Below are positions 41,588 to 53,509 of a stretch of DNA of 64,000 nt, in pieces; position 1 is the first letter of the stretch; each line of letters opens with the position of its first letter. The position numbers and the translations under genes were made by a program. The notes below the pieces were generated by a model. It ran no database searches, had not been told where the DNA came from, and saw only the letters and a list, made by a program, of their open reading frames with translations. The stretch spans positions 5,151,001 to 5,215,000 of the forward strand of contig NW_024037072.1 in the NCBI RefSeq assembly GCF_015706575.1, read 5' to 3'. Source of the stretch: Patiria miniata. Taxonomy: Eukaryota; Echinodermata; Asteroidea; Valvatida; Asterinidae.

Positions 41588-42985
41588 AGGTAATAGTCCC
41601 TGGGATAGGGCCATTTAATCGCAAAATTGTATGATTAATCTTAATATTATTTTCTGTTGTAGGGTACCTTGGGACATCCGAAAATGGTGCTCTTAAGTTG
41701 CACAGCCGGTATTTTTGCCTTCCAGCTTAAAAAAACTGATATTTGGGAGCTTATTTTTGAGAAAGGGCTAAAATCATATTTTGGCCTCTGCACTCACAAA
41801 AATGGCCCGTCGTGACCTGTTTGCACTTTTACCATCCTGATAGGATGGGTAAACAAGAAAAAATATGGTTGGTCCCAAGTTTATCCGTATTCGTGTTCCC
41901 AGGGCATATATTGCTTTGCGGACACCCCCCAAATCCTGTGACTTTGCCCTGTTTGGGGACAGAAATGAGTTTGAAACTCACACTTATTCCAAAGATACAT
42001 ACTTTCTTTATAATTTAAAAACTTCCCGAGACCACAAGCTTTAATTTAAGTAGTAGATAAGCTTTCTGTCTCGAAAATTGGGCTGGCCATGGCCATTTTT
42101 GCTTCCCCTACCCCTAAATCACTCAAAACGGCTGTATAGTGGGTGGCATATAGCAAACCTATTGTGCATTTTATGATAACAGTGCCAAATTTGGTACAGA
42201 GATAGACCAATATCATATCAACAAATGTGGATATTGGAGCATCACAGATCTGGCCCTTGACGGCCGTCGGAGTCATCATTTTAAAAGGGCTGAGTCATGC
42301 TGCCAATTTTGATAGGAACCAACTTATCCAATGACATTATGGCGGCCATCTTGGATTTTAAAGATGGCTGCCATTGAAAACCTATTTCAACCCATATCTC
42401 ATCTTCTAAGCCACTTAGGAGAAAAGTTTGGTGTCTAAACATACATTTTCAGGGTCAAGGAATGCAACTGTACCATTTGGGATAGTATTAAATGGTTTGT
42501 TTGTCCAGATACAGTATTGTTGCCATCTCATTTCTGAAGATGGCCGCCGGCATTGAAAACTACATGTATTGCATCTTTAAGCCACTTAACATTGAAATCT
42601 TAGTGTCTAAACATATATTTTCAGGGTCAAAGAACGCAACTGAACCATTTGGGTTAGTGCTAAATGGTTAATTTGTCCAGATACATTGCGGTGGCCATCT
42701 TGGATTTTAAAGATGGCCGCCATTGAAAACCTATGTCTACCAATATCATTCTTCTAAGCCACTTAGGATTACAATTTTGGCGTCTAATCATACATTTTCA
42801 GGGTCAAGGAATGCAACTATACCACTTATGACAGTGTCAAATGGTCAGTTTGTACACTATTGTGCCCATCTTTGATTTTGAAGATGGCCGCCAGATAATA
42901 ATTGCATTTACTGATATCTCAGCTACTACCCCATATCAAATCACAGTCTAGGTGTCAAAACATACATTTTCAGGGTCAGAAATTT
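41588..42985 (+). repeat. Long inverted arm made of 175-bp hairpin units (left)
   Basis: The outer end is TAGTCCCTGGGATAGGGCCA (41,594). From 42,300 on there are four units of about 175 bases, each with a hairpin of the form GGCCATCTTGGATTTTAAAG-ATGGCC (42,341, 42,519, 42,690, 42,868). Then follow ATCTCATCTTCTAAGCCACT, GTGTCTAAACATACATTTTC, AGGGTCAAGGAATGCAACT and ATGGTTAGTTTGTCCAGATA. The right arm 45,353-45,930 is the inverted partner. Copy B: 59,319-60,720. Confidence 0.85.
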
Positions 42986-43285
42986 CTTTTATTCAGAAGA
43001 GACAAAGATGATTTTAGTTATACACACAAAATAGTCAAACTGAAGATAACATCTCTAACAGAATACCGTTGATATATACTGCAGTCACCGAAAATACTGT
43101 ATGAAGTATAAGTAAAACAACATTATGTGAGAATAAATGTCATCACTCACAAAAGTTTACAGTTTAAAAGTGCTCGCCCTAATTCTCAAGGTGTTGCATG
43201 CACGTCTTGCACCGCATACACTTTGATTCTTGAAGCCACATTAACTAGTCCACTGCAGGCTTTGGAGGCCACAGGTAACATGGTC

Positions 43286-44890
43286 CAGACAGGAACCCAT
43301 TACTGTTTTTGTTCATGTTCGAGTGCCTGATCCTAAACAGGCTTGTCCCCATTGCTGAAACATCCTTATCCCTCAGCAACCTGGATTGCGACATTGCAAG
43401 TCAACAACAAGCCAACTCTTAATCTGGCACAACACGCTGAGGATGGGTTTCAAAACGACAAATAAGTGGAGCTATTTTGGTGGATCTTTCGGTCACAATA
43501 AGACTGTAATTACCACTGCCGCCTCCTGAAAAAGATCTTGGAGTTGTCCCAATACCTCGCATTTACGGACCATATCGGAGCCCTTCTCAAAGACAGATGC
43601 TTGTTTGTTGTTCAGAACACACAAAAAAAAACGCTGTCGACGGCAAAAAATCGGCCTGCCTCAAGGCACTGGGCTAGATCCGTTGCTGTACGTCTACACA
43701 AAAATATCACAATTTCATTGAGACCAGGACACTGAGCGTTTCATCTGCGCAGACAATCTTTGTGTTACATCTCAAAAGATTCCGTTTGAAGCCATAGAAG
43801 CAAAACTTACTCAGCACTTAGCCGTCTCTATGAGCGCAATCACCTCTTGTACCAATCTCGCTAAGACCCAAGTCTGCTCGTTCCATCTCAGGAACGTTAA
43901 CCGCGAAGCCAACCGACCCCTTAACATCAAATGGTCCGGAACACCATTGGCCCCTTGTAGCCTTCCTGTCTACCTTAGGGTGACCCTCCACCGTATCCTG
44001 TCATACAAGTCATCCAAACTTAGTTCACCGTAACAACATCATGAAGAAATTGAACAGCCTCCGAAAGGGGAGCCAAACCACACACCCTAAGATGAACCGT
44101 TTTGGCTCCGCGCCATTCTTCAGCAGAGTATGCGTGCCCCTCTGGGAAAGATCAGCCCATACCATGAAACCTGATCCAGCTTTAAACAACATGCAGTTTG
44201 ATCACTGGATGCTTGAAGCCCACCAACACAAGTAATTTGCACCTCCTTACTGGCATTTCCTCTTCGGATTTCTGAAGAGAAGTTGCCAGCTGAGCTCAGA
44301 TGTCCAAATACTGATAAATGACGAGTGTCGCCTCCTCCAGGGACGGCAAGCTTCGGCACAAAAGGCTGAAGTCAAGAAAAGCTTCCTCAGCCATGTCCAC
44401 TGCTTCACAACATCCGGGAACAGGTGCGGTTCTACGGGGGGGCTAATAAGCAAACTCTAAATAGGCCCCCCCCCCCCCCCCCACCTATTGACTTTCGGAG
44501 GCGTAAGTGTCTGGAAAAAATAACTGGTCAACATTTCAGCACGCCTCCCTGAAAAAATTCTGGATCCACCGTGCTAGCCCCCCCCCAAATATTGGTTCTA
44601 GAACCGCGCCTGCCCGGGAAGTGGCAAGACTCCAACACTGGAAGCAACGACTGGGAGCAAACGCCCACCGATTGTCATGGTTAGACTATAACAACGGCGG
44701 GAAAACCTCCCCACAGGTACTACATCGACATGGGTTCAATGGAAAACTATCAGCCGCTTGAGAACCAGGACTAGCCGATCACAGACCCGCCTTAATCAAA
44801 TGGAGCTGCAAAAGTGGTTCAGCTGCATGTAGTTGTGGAGAGGCAGAGTTGTATCACATCCTGTAGTGCCAGAGATTTCTACCTGCCTAG
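43286..44890 (+). pseudogene. Non-LTR retrotransposon reverse transcriptase, dead
   Basis: The plus-strand pieces in order are FECLILNRLVPIAET, LIPQQPGLRHCKSTTSQLL, QKIGLPQGTGLDPLLYVYTK, FICADNLCVTSQKIPFEAIE, TQVCSFHLRNVNREANRPLN, LPVYLRVTLHRILSYKS and CRLLQGRQASAQKAEVKKSF. A C-terminal CSCGEAELYHIL-C cysteine/histidine motif closes it. These follow the order of a LINE ORF2 palm, thumb and C-terminal region. The catalytic F-ADD is ADN, and there are many frameshifts and stops, so no activity. The 5' half is absent. It lies inside the 7.6 kb TIR element. Copy B (61,022-62,628) has fewer frame breaks in places. Confidence 0.85.
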
Positions 44891-45045
44891 GTTCAAAGAT
44901 GGCATAGACCCAGTAAACAGGACGGTATTGGGCCGATACCATCTAATTATGGGTTTGTTATGGCAGTACCATACAGTTTAAACGGTACAAGACCAGAAGC
45001 GGGCTAATGCTGGCTCGATTGCGCCAAAACGCGCCCTAATAAATG

Positions 45046-45352
45046 GCAAACGGTAATGGTAACACCGTTCAGAGCCTGCATCGGACCAGTGCTGGTCTTT
45101 TTAAGGCAAACAATAACAGCAAGACGGCGCTCAGCCTGAACCAGCCATTGCAGGTCCTCTTACGATAAACCAAGACGGTAAAAGTCCTGAATCGGGCCGA
45201 TGTTGGTCCCTTTATGGGAAACCATAATGGCAAGACGGTACACAACCTGAATGTGACCGGTGCGGCCCTTTCAAGTCAAACCATAATGGCAAAAGGGTAC
45301 ATAGCCTGAATCGGGCCAGTGTTGGTCCTTTGACAGCAAACCATATTGCCGC
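45046..45352. repeat. Tandem repeat, about 60-bp unit, 5 copies
   Basis: The unit is GGCAAACCATAATGGCAAGA followed by CGGTAC...AGCCTGAATCGGGCCAGTGT and TGGTCCTTT, with unit lengths from 52 to 61. A minus-strand frame of up to 132 codons in copy B (VRFRLCTVLPLWF type repeats) is only a by-product of the periodicity. Copy B: 62,783-63,090. Confidence 0.8.
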
Positions 45353-45930
45353 CGTTTAAGTATCTGGACAAACTGACCATTTGACACGATCTGAAATATA
45401 TGTAGTACTAATCCAAATTGTTTAGTTGCGCTCCATGACCCTGAAAATATATGGGTAGACACCAAGATTTAGATCCTTAGTGGCTTAAAGATGCAATACA
45501 CGTATTCGGAGATTTAGGTTTTAAATGGTGGCCATGTTTCAAATACAAGATGGCCACAACACTGTATTTGGATAAACTAACCATTTAACACTATCCCAAA
45601 TGGTACAGTTGCATTCCTTGACCCTGAAAATGTATGTTTAGACACCAAAACTTTAATCCTCAGTGGCTTAGAAGATGAGATATTGGTAGATATAGATTTT
45701 TAATGGCCGCCATCTTTAAAATCCAAGATGGCTGCCATAATGTCATTGGATAAGTTGGTTCCTATCAAAAATTGAAAGCTAAGGATTAAGGAGCATGTAT
45801 GGAAAATTTGGCGCTTTTGTCCGGAATGTCCACATCCATTCACTAAGCTGCCTGACTATAAGATTAATCATAACATTTTGAGATTAAATGGCCCTATCCC
45901 AGGGACTATAATTACCGCCCAAAGAAACTC
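45353..45930 (-). repeat. Long inverted arm made of 175-bp hairpin units (right)
   Basis: Reverse complement of 41,588-42,985 with two and a half units and the same outer end (GGCCCTATCCCAGGGACTAT at 45,889). It lies 44 bases inside the right TIR of the 7.6 kb element. Copy B: 63,090-63,668. Confidence 0.85.
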
Positions 45931-46220
45931 AAAAGTACATCAAAAAGGTGCCGTTAGTAACCGTGGAATTGCCCTAAGGTCGTAGGAGTCATTTTAGAAC
46001 GATAAAAACACCTTAATAAGGACTTATAAAACAAACTAAAAAGGTACATGCACTGTATACAGTCGTCTGTTACACCATACACATTAATGAGACAAGGAAC
46101 CGTTTCATTTTCTCACAAGTGCTGTGTTGTGGGTGTTCGCTGTGGATTGAAGTACTACAGGAAAGCACTATTGTTTGGTTAGTGTTTTACAGTATGGTTG
46201 CAGAACTTTTACAGTACAGG

Positions 46221-46430
46221 GCTGTTCCCATTGGACTTTTCAGCTCCCAGATATTTACCGTGGCTGCGCAGAACTCTTCCATGACCACTTTCAGCCAGGT
46301 AGTTTCACATCACGGTTACGGTAATTTGACAGGAACATTACTTACCATCTGTCCCCATTGGACTTGATATTCTCATTCAACAGGAAAGTCGCGGTAGGTT
46401 AAACCAAAACAAGTCCAATGGGAACACTGC
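46221..46430. repeat. Short inverted repeat, GCTGTTCCCATTGGACTT
   Basis: The 20-base ends at 46,221-46,240 and 46,411-46,430 are inverted with two or three mismatches; a third partial copy (CCCCATTGGACTTG) is at 46,354. CCCATTGGACTT also occurs at 37,559. Confidence 0.5.
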
Positions 46431-46693
46431 TTTAGTTACACTCTTTCTTGCCTTTCTTGTTGTCCTTTTTACCATCTTTCTTCACCCTTCTTCCTTGTGT
46501 TCTTCTTTTTCTTCTTAATTTCACTGGAATGTTATATATCCAGATAGATTAATAATTTTAAAATTAAAGTACTCTTTTTGTGCGCTTTCAACTGCAACAA
46601 TGTTTCAAATTGACTTTTTCACAAGTAAATGCATTACATGAATATAATCAATGTCACAAAGAGGAAAGCACATAACTACACTGGACTACATAA

Positions 46694-47023
46694 GTGGAGA
46701 TGCTGATTAAATCAGAAAAGAGAAGACACTGTATGTCAAAAGGCGGTGGTATTTGTAGGCATCCGCTGGAAGACACAACATTTTGCTGTAAAGACAGGAA
46801 AATGTGTTTTGTGACAAACACCCATCTTCCTGAGCGATGCCTTGACGATTATCAGGAGGGCTGTGTGAGCTGGGCACTGAGAATGGCTTTGATTTACCTT
46901 ACATGTTTTTTCAGTTGTCCAGCTTGTTGCTCAAAGCCGTTCAGAGGAGAAGGATCACTTGATGGAATGGTATACACTATCTACCGTACAGTGGGACACA
47001 ACATCAGATTCATAGGAACCTAG
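46694..47023 (+). CDS. Cysteine-rich open frame, unknown
   Basis: 109 open codons near the end of contig 1, outside the repeats. Cysteines are spaced C-x7-C-x9-CC-x5-C-x10-C-x7-C, followed by a hydrophobic ALIYLTCFFSCPACC. The frame starts without a good ATG (internal Met at CMSKGGG). It may be a partial exon; no family is recognised. The expected copy B lies beyond the window. Confidence 0.2.
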   Translation: MEMLIKSEKRRHCMSKGGGICRHPLEDTTFCCKDRKMCFVTNTHLPERCLDDYQEGCVSWALRMALIYLTCFFSCPACCSKPFRGEGSLDGMVYTIYRTVGHNIRFIGT

Positions 47024-47103
47024 ACATTTTAACAGCTGTTTGTAACACCAGGAAGATGAATATATACCATATGTCATTTTAGCAAACAAGAGGCAGTTCG
47101 AGA

Positions 47104-47603
47104 NNNNNNNNNNNNNNNNNNNNNNNNNNNNNNNNNNNNNNNNNNNNNNNNNNNNNNNNNNNNNNNNNNNNNNNNNNNNNNNNNNNNNNNNNNNNNNNNN
47201 NNNNNNNNNNNNNNNNNNNNNNNNNNNNNNNNNNNNNNNNNNNNNNNNNNNNNNNNNNNNNNNNNNNNNNNNNNNNNNNNNNNNNNNNNNNNNNNNNNNN
47301 NNNNNNNNNNNNNNNNNNNNNNNNNNNNNNNNNNNNNNNNNNNNNNNNNNNNNNNNNNNNNNNNNNNNNNNNNNNNNNNNNNNNNNNNNNNNNNNNNNNN
47401 NNNNNNNNNNNNNNNNNNNNNNNNNNNNNNNNNNNNNNNNNNNNNNNNNNNNNNNNNNNNNNNNNNNNNNNNNNNNNNNNNNNNNNNNNNNNNNNNNNNN
47501 NNNNNNNNNNNNNNNNNNNNNNNNNNNNNNNNNNNNNNNNNNNNNNNNNNNNNNNNNNNNNNNNNNNNNNNNNNNNNNNNNNNNNNNNNNNNNNNNNNNN
47601 NNN
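47104..47603. other. Assembly gap, 500 N
   Basis: Exactly 500 N, a fixed-size scaffold gap and not a measured distance. Sequence on its right is a repeat of sequence 17.7 kb to its left. Confidence 0.99.
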
Positions 47604-48018
47604 ATCAACGGCAGACGCTTTGCCTTCACAACCATAGAGCTGACATGTTTATTCCAAGACTCATGGTTCATTTGACAATGAAGGTTCTCAGTACAGCAAA
47701 AGTTGCTAGATCATTATTCTAAGGTAATATTACTTATTCACAGTCATTGAGAATCAAGGAAAACAAGATGCATACTATTCCTGTGTGTACTATACCCGTG
47801 CGACAGTTCCACGATTAATTGTGAAGCGATTTGCATAGTAGGCTGTCGCACGTACAGTTCATAGATATGGAATAATTTATTCTATATCTATGGTACCAGT
47901 AGTCTACTATGCCTGCGTGTGAACACTCGCGCACACACATGGTAAACAGCAAAAATAGCATCTGGGATGTGATGGTGAATGAACCAGTGAGAATTTGGCT
48001 CTCAATCAGTAATATGTA

Positions 48019-48253
48019 TCAGGTACAGTAATATCCCAAAACGTGCAAAGATGGTATCCCCAAACCCCAATAGTCATTTCCTTCGCCTCTGCCAAATTTG
48101 TATTGAGGAAGTTGAGTTTGAGAAAGAGCTCCAGCGATGAGCGGGTTCTTCCAGCAATGGGGATACACAGCTTCTGTTACAGATACATTTTTGTCCATTT
48201 GTTCTACCAGCAGTACATCACAAGCCAAAATGTCCTGATAAAGATGCATCACA
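48019..48253 (-). CDS. Putative exon, unknown protein (intact copy)
   Basis: The open version of 30,286-30,521: one base after the acceptor GCTTTCAG|T, then 77 codons ending GLGIPSLHVLGYYCT and TGA. See the copy A entry for the peptide. The start phase (one extra base) requires an upstream exon ending in phase 2. The stop could be a true C-terminus; a GTACCT just before it is a weak alternative donor. Confidence 0.35.
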
Positions 48254-49479
48254 CTGAAAGCTTGGCAATCGCTATCCGGTGAGCACTGTTTTAATTTTGT
48301 TTTTTTTACATTCTTTTATCATTTTATGTATATATAGAGAGAGCAACAGAGAGTACGAGAGTATTGCCCACCTTGCAATATTCTGCAATAAGAGTTTAGG
48401 TGATCCATAAAGTGTACCATTTTCTGTGACGAGTACAACTCAAAATCAATATTTATTAAATTTCAAAGCTCCCTTCACAATAACATTTATACAAATTTTA
48501 ACAATTTGTAACCATCAAACAAATTGTGCGGAAATTTAAGATTTTTTTGTTGTTGAAAACTCTGCTGAGTAGTAACATGGTACCTTTCAAAACAAATTCG
48601 GCAAAACATTTCTACTTCACGTCTGTTCACAATCAGCACAAAAGTGGGTGCTAATGTGAATTTGTTACATCACAAATAATTCGTCGTAGAGCTGACATAC
48701 CGACAAATAAGCGAAAACCCTGTTTCGAGTAATTTGCGTTTGAAGTTGGACATTTTTCTGGGCGTCGTATTTTATCCTTAACGTTTTGATAATTACTGTT
48801 TTTTGTGTACACTCGAAATAAAATAGGAAACGTAGTATCCATCAGGTAACTTATTTAATCAGAGAAGTTGTGTGATTTGTTTTTATTTGATTGTAAACGT
48901 ATTCGTCCGTTTGTCAAATTACAAAATCTCTAATAGCCAGTTGTTTTTCACAGTTTGTATGCTATTCGTCAGTTTGTCGGATTGCGCACACATGTGCGCC
49001 GTGCCGCAATCCGACAAACAACATTCGTTGGTACTTTGAACGTACACCTTGCATTAGCTGGTTACCAGCAAAATTCCGTATTCGTCACTATGTCAAAATG
49101 TGACTGATTCGCCACAGGCGGGGCTCCGAATCTCCAAATACAGACAAGAATTCAGAATTTTGGCACAAATACTTTAATAAAGGAGCAACCTTTAAACACC
49201 TCAAAAATAACAAAATCTCAAAATTCGCCAAAATGGTTGATTTGCCGGTACCGTATGTTAGCTCTGTGACAAAATGTAGAGCAAGTGGTTTACAGTTGAA
49301 CAAACTGGAACTCCAGCAAACTCAAGGAAGTCAAAGCATTTAGGATAATGTGGGAAAGTACCTCAACATCAAGGAGTAATCTTGTGAATTAGAAAAAGAA
49401 TTAAGTTTAAAATAGAATGCTTAATTTCAAATTGTTATTAATGTTACCCTAACTTAAACCAAAACACCTACTCATCATA

Positions 49480-49539
49480 ACAAAGAGATGACATCGCAAA
49501 TCACCAGTTTATTGGTGATTTGCACTGTCATTTCTTTGT
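49480..49539. ncRNA. pre-miRNA-like hairpin (copy B)
   Basis: Identical to 31,746-31,805; same caveats. Confidence 0.3.
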
Positions 49540-50211
49540 AACAGCGGTAAATCCTTGTTCACTGTAACAACTAAGTGCTGGTAGGTCTGTTGTACCATCT
49601 GATGTCACTCTCTTGGCTGGATATCATGAAAAAGCTCTGTCATTTTGTCGATAGTTGATGACAACAAGCCATACACCTGCCATTAAAATCACAATGCAAT
49701 AAGAAATTTGGTAAAATGTTAACAAAAAGCAAAATTAATAAAGTATACTAAAGTATATGGCAGGTATTTTGAAATGTATTTTGGACGAGAGAAGAAACTC
49801 TTGACAACCATAACATAAATCAAGTCCTTTAACATTCATCTGATCTTATCAACCTCAGCATATAAGCTTCTTTGATAACCAATTCAAGAAGAGTGTAAAA
49901 AAATGTCACTTTATTAACAGCAAAGACAAAGTGTTGCTAAAACCTTTGAAATTCAAGGAAAATTCACTGAAATTCAAATATTGAAAAGTTCTCAAACTGG
50001 AAATTTGTTACACATTTGAAAACAAAATCTTATTTTTTTAAAAATAATTCATTTATTGTGACCTTTGCCAAAGTGAAACAAACACACCTTTGATGTCCCT
50101 TTGTATTTGGGTTACCTTTTTTTCGGGACATCTTGTACATTAATGCTGACATGAGCTTTCCAACCCGACCAGTGTTGTTGGCTATCACCCTTTGGTTTTG
50201 TCTTCATTCTA

Positions 50212-51440
50212 GTTTTTCCCCACTTTTTTTCCCATAGGATAACATGTGTTTTCGTTCTACACAGCACTTTGGGACTTTTTTCACATCCGACTGACTTCAA
50301 ACCTGGCACACATTTAGACCACCATTTGACGATTCAGGCCAAATCAAAATGATGTCATCGAAAACGTGAATTTTTTTATTCACGTACAAGGGTGTGTCTG
50401 ATCGTTATGATATAATTATTATCATATTGATATAAGCATTCAAAATCTGAAGTGACCCCATCATGACGTCATCATCTGATTCTTTATTATTTCAACATTT
50501 TTTAATATATTCTTCCAATTAATTACCAAAATTACATAAAAAAAAAAGATCCGATCGACTTTAAACCTGGCAAACATTTGACCATCATCTGAAGATTCAG
50601 GATGAATCATGACATCATAATAATGTCATCACGTTTCACGTGACGTCATCTAAAATGTGCATATTTTAAGGCCCTACCAGTATATCTACAGAACCGGAAG
50701 TCCGATCGGGTTCAAACTCGGTATGCAGGTATTGCGAGATGTGTTATAGACAAAAATTGCAGTGACGTCATGATGACGTCATCATGTGATTTTACATGAA
50801 TTATTCAATTTTTGGACCTTTAAGTCAAATCTCATCAATGGAACTTGCTCAATTCAAAGTTCTTTTTCTAATAGGTTTGTTAGGTCATAGATAGATAAAG
50901 AAAATTTTGAAAAATGTGATGTCATCATGATGTCATCAAAAACGCGATTTTTTGAAACACATATAGGTATGTCTGATCGTTATGGACTTGGTGGGTTGGT
51001 AGTTGATTTTTTATGAATTTTAATTTTTTTTTAACATTTCCTTTATTTCTTCTAATGCACATCAGTGTAAATGTAAGCCTAGATTCGATTTGGATGAAAC
51101 TTCTACGTGGCAGTGGTTACCAAACATTCCAAACATTTCTAGTTTCTTTTTCCAGTTTTTCCATAGGTTTTGTACACGTTTTTATTCTACAGGCCACTTT
51201 GGGAACTTTTAAAAATACGATCACCTTTAAACTGCGCACAGTCATTAACCATCATCTGAAGATGTATGCCGAACAGTTTTGTCATCGTGATGTCATTAGG
51301 GGTCACGTGACATCAATTGGAATGTTCATTTTTTACAGTCTATAACTACAGAACTAATGGGCCGATTGATTGATCTCAAATCCGGTATAGACAGGGAAGT
51401 GTTATAGATGAAAATATATGTAAAATATAAGGTCCTGTGA
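50212..51440 (-). repeat. TGACGTCA array, left arm (copy B)
   Basis: Counterpart of 32,479-33,700, with the same outer end and CRE-type palindromes (for example near 50,464, 50,641, 50,763, 50,774). Confidence 0.8.
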
Positions 51441-51774
51441 CCCTAACTTCTGGTATCACTGGAATTGCAATTTGAAGCTCTAGTTGCCATATCTAATGCA
51501 TTATAAATATGATGGGGCGATACCTGGTAATAGTATGAAGCAACATTCAAAGATTATTATAATGCATTATTATTACTGTACAGTTTATTATTCTAATATT
51601 AAGACTTCGTGAATATTTAATGAGGCAATTTTTTGGACACTAGATTTCAACAATCAATGCAATAAGTTATGATTCTAGTTCTTTGCACACTCATATTGGA
51701 CTGAAAATGCACTTCCTGGAATGTCAAGGTCATGTGACCCTTACTTCCAGTTGTACCGGAAGTGCAATTATTAA

Positions 51775-52404
51775 GGGAATAAATGTGTGCTCCGGAGGTT
51801 TTTATCACTCTGTTTAATACCACTTAGAGTCTGGGTGCTGATAATTACCCGAGCCGGAGGCGAGGGTAATTATCAGCACCCAGACTCTAAGTGGTATTAA
51901 ACAGAGTGATAAATACCGACGGAGTACATATTTATTCCCATTCATAAATACCTTTTCGGTAAAAAAAAATCATATAATTCGGCAAAACATCCCGATTTTG
52001 TTCAACAAATTCACTTTATGCTTTTTGAATCATCCCTCCTGCAAAATAATGGAGTGTTCAGCTGGCGAGTAAGATGAAAACAACCCTTTTATGGAGATTG
52101 ACGCGCGCGTATCATGTTCTATGCGATGTCGCGCAGAACGCACCTGGCGCGTTGCGTTTTGAATTTAGAACTATAAAATTCTAACTCCCTGGTAGTGTTG
52201 CGCATGCCTACGTGAGGATTGTGAACGTTCAACCAATTAAACGATAAGAGGCACTGGATTTTTAGGAGTCCACATTTTATTGTGACACTGGAAAAGTGTT
52301 TAAGACCAGCTAGCCATGTCTTTATCATCCGTTTAATACCGGCCACGTGACGGGCTCTCGACCAATAGGAATGGCTAAACTGTCTGAGGTATTTATGAAT
52401 AAAG
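51775..52404. mobile_element. Snap-back palindrome element 2 (copy B)
   Basis: Counterpart of 34,039-34,667; the 165-base palindrome at 51,775-51,939 is unchanged. Confidence 0.75.
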
Positions 52405-52617
52405 ATTATAATTTCAATTGTAATACATGTCATTAAGAAATTTTGGAAAAATCATTACATCATTTTGTACTGTCAATCAAAAACATTCTCTAGTTTTCAC
52501 TTTGTCTTTAGTAAACATTTTAGTAATTTGTGCCATAACTTCATCCCTATTTTGACAATGGTTGAATTTTACAGATCATTTTAAGAATTATTCTGCTAAT
52601 TCAAGGGAAATTTTTAC

Positions 52618-52815
52618 CTGGATATACATTTTGTTTCTGTACTTAGCATCAAGATGTGGATCCCCTGATTCTGATGGTGGTGTTAGACTTCGTACAGGTG
52701 CATGTATTTGTTTCTTCTCTGCTCCTCTTTTTGGTTCACGGGTGGCAGGTGGACTTGTTGCAGAACGACTCTTGGTTTTGCCACCTTTGCTTTTTGGCCT
52801 GTCTCTTTCTTTTTC
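52618..52815 (-). CDS. Putative coding exon, basic nuclear-type protein (intact copy)
   Basis: 198 bases, 66 codons, phase 0 on both sides, clean acceptor CCCATTAG and donor CAG|GTAAAA. It is rich in Lys, Arg, Ser and Pro, with KSKGGKTKSRS and REPKRGAEKKQ clusters that look like nuclear or RNA/DNA-contacting disordered sequence; it ends DAKYRNKMYIQ. This copy is the better sequence. It is enclosed by the inverted arrays 50,212-51,440 and 53,510-54,560. Confidence 0.45.
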
Positions 52816-53509
52816 CTAATGGGAATATACAGCAAAATCATTATCAATGCATTGAAAGTTCAAAGCACACAAAAGAAGAATTTCAGTAAACAGCGGTTAT
52901 TCACAAAAGATTGTGATCAATATAGTTAGTCCACCCCTAAACAGCTTTAGAAACATTTCTACAGTCAGGGGTTATCCTTCGTGGATTCAAAGAGTTATTC
53001 AGCAATCATGCCAAGCTTGGAATCATATTAATCCTCCGTCTGCTCCAAATCAGTGTCAGCATCAGGATGACTCAGAATATTTTCACAGCTCCTCCTCCAA
53101 ATTGCAAACTAGCTTTCGAGCTGGAAATGAGCAACTTGCATTTTGTTCATGGAACTGGATTGAACATGTACATATACATCAAATTACCTCTACAACAGAG
53201 TGTGTGGCTTGGGAATTTTGATAACATTGGGCTCAAGCAAATATCATCCCTCGACCAGCCCAGCTTGAGTGTATCCAGAGTAACAGGAGGATTAAAGTAG
53301 ACGTGTTGATTGTCTACGGACAATGCAACTGGCTTTTCTGCCTTTCCAGAAGTTTGAGTTTATACTTTGTTTGTCCATGCAGAATCATGTTTAAAAATGT
53401 TCAGTGTCATGCATAACTAGAAATGTGTTTGTGGACAAACACTGAGCTGTTTCGACCACTTTAGCAATAACTGCCGTAAAGGAGTTTCAGCCAAGTCGAA
53501 TGAACATGT

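Larger units (their letters stand above)
38407..45974. mobile_element. 7.6 kb composite DNA element, TIR GGGCAATTCCACGGTT
   Basis: The 16-base inverted ends GGGCAATTCCACGGTT (38,407-38,422 and 45,959-45,974) are flanked directly by TAA on both sides (38,404-38,406; 45,975-45,977), a likely 3-bp target duplication. GTAACGTGAGTAA-type motifs recur inside (near 39,520, 41,257, 41,450) and resemble the right subterminal sequence. Inside are a mariner-like MITE, a second MITE, long inverted arms, a dead LINE RT and a tandem repeat. A frame at 39,612-39,881 (FIDNCLPEPKAPQAIKILLS) has no known domain; no transposase is recognisable. The TAA duplication suggests PIF/Harbinger-like biology, unproven. 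Copy B: 56,140-63,715. Confidence 0.6.
29868..46262 (+). repeat. Duplicated block, copy A
   Basis: Collinear and near-identical with 47,604-64,000. Offsets vary only between about 17,731 and 17,739 because of single-base indels, mostly in homopolymers. Copy A continues to the end of its contig at 47,103; copy B continues past the window. See findings for the assembly interpretation. Confidence 0.97.
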
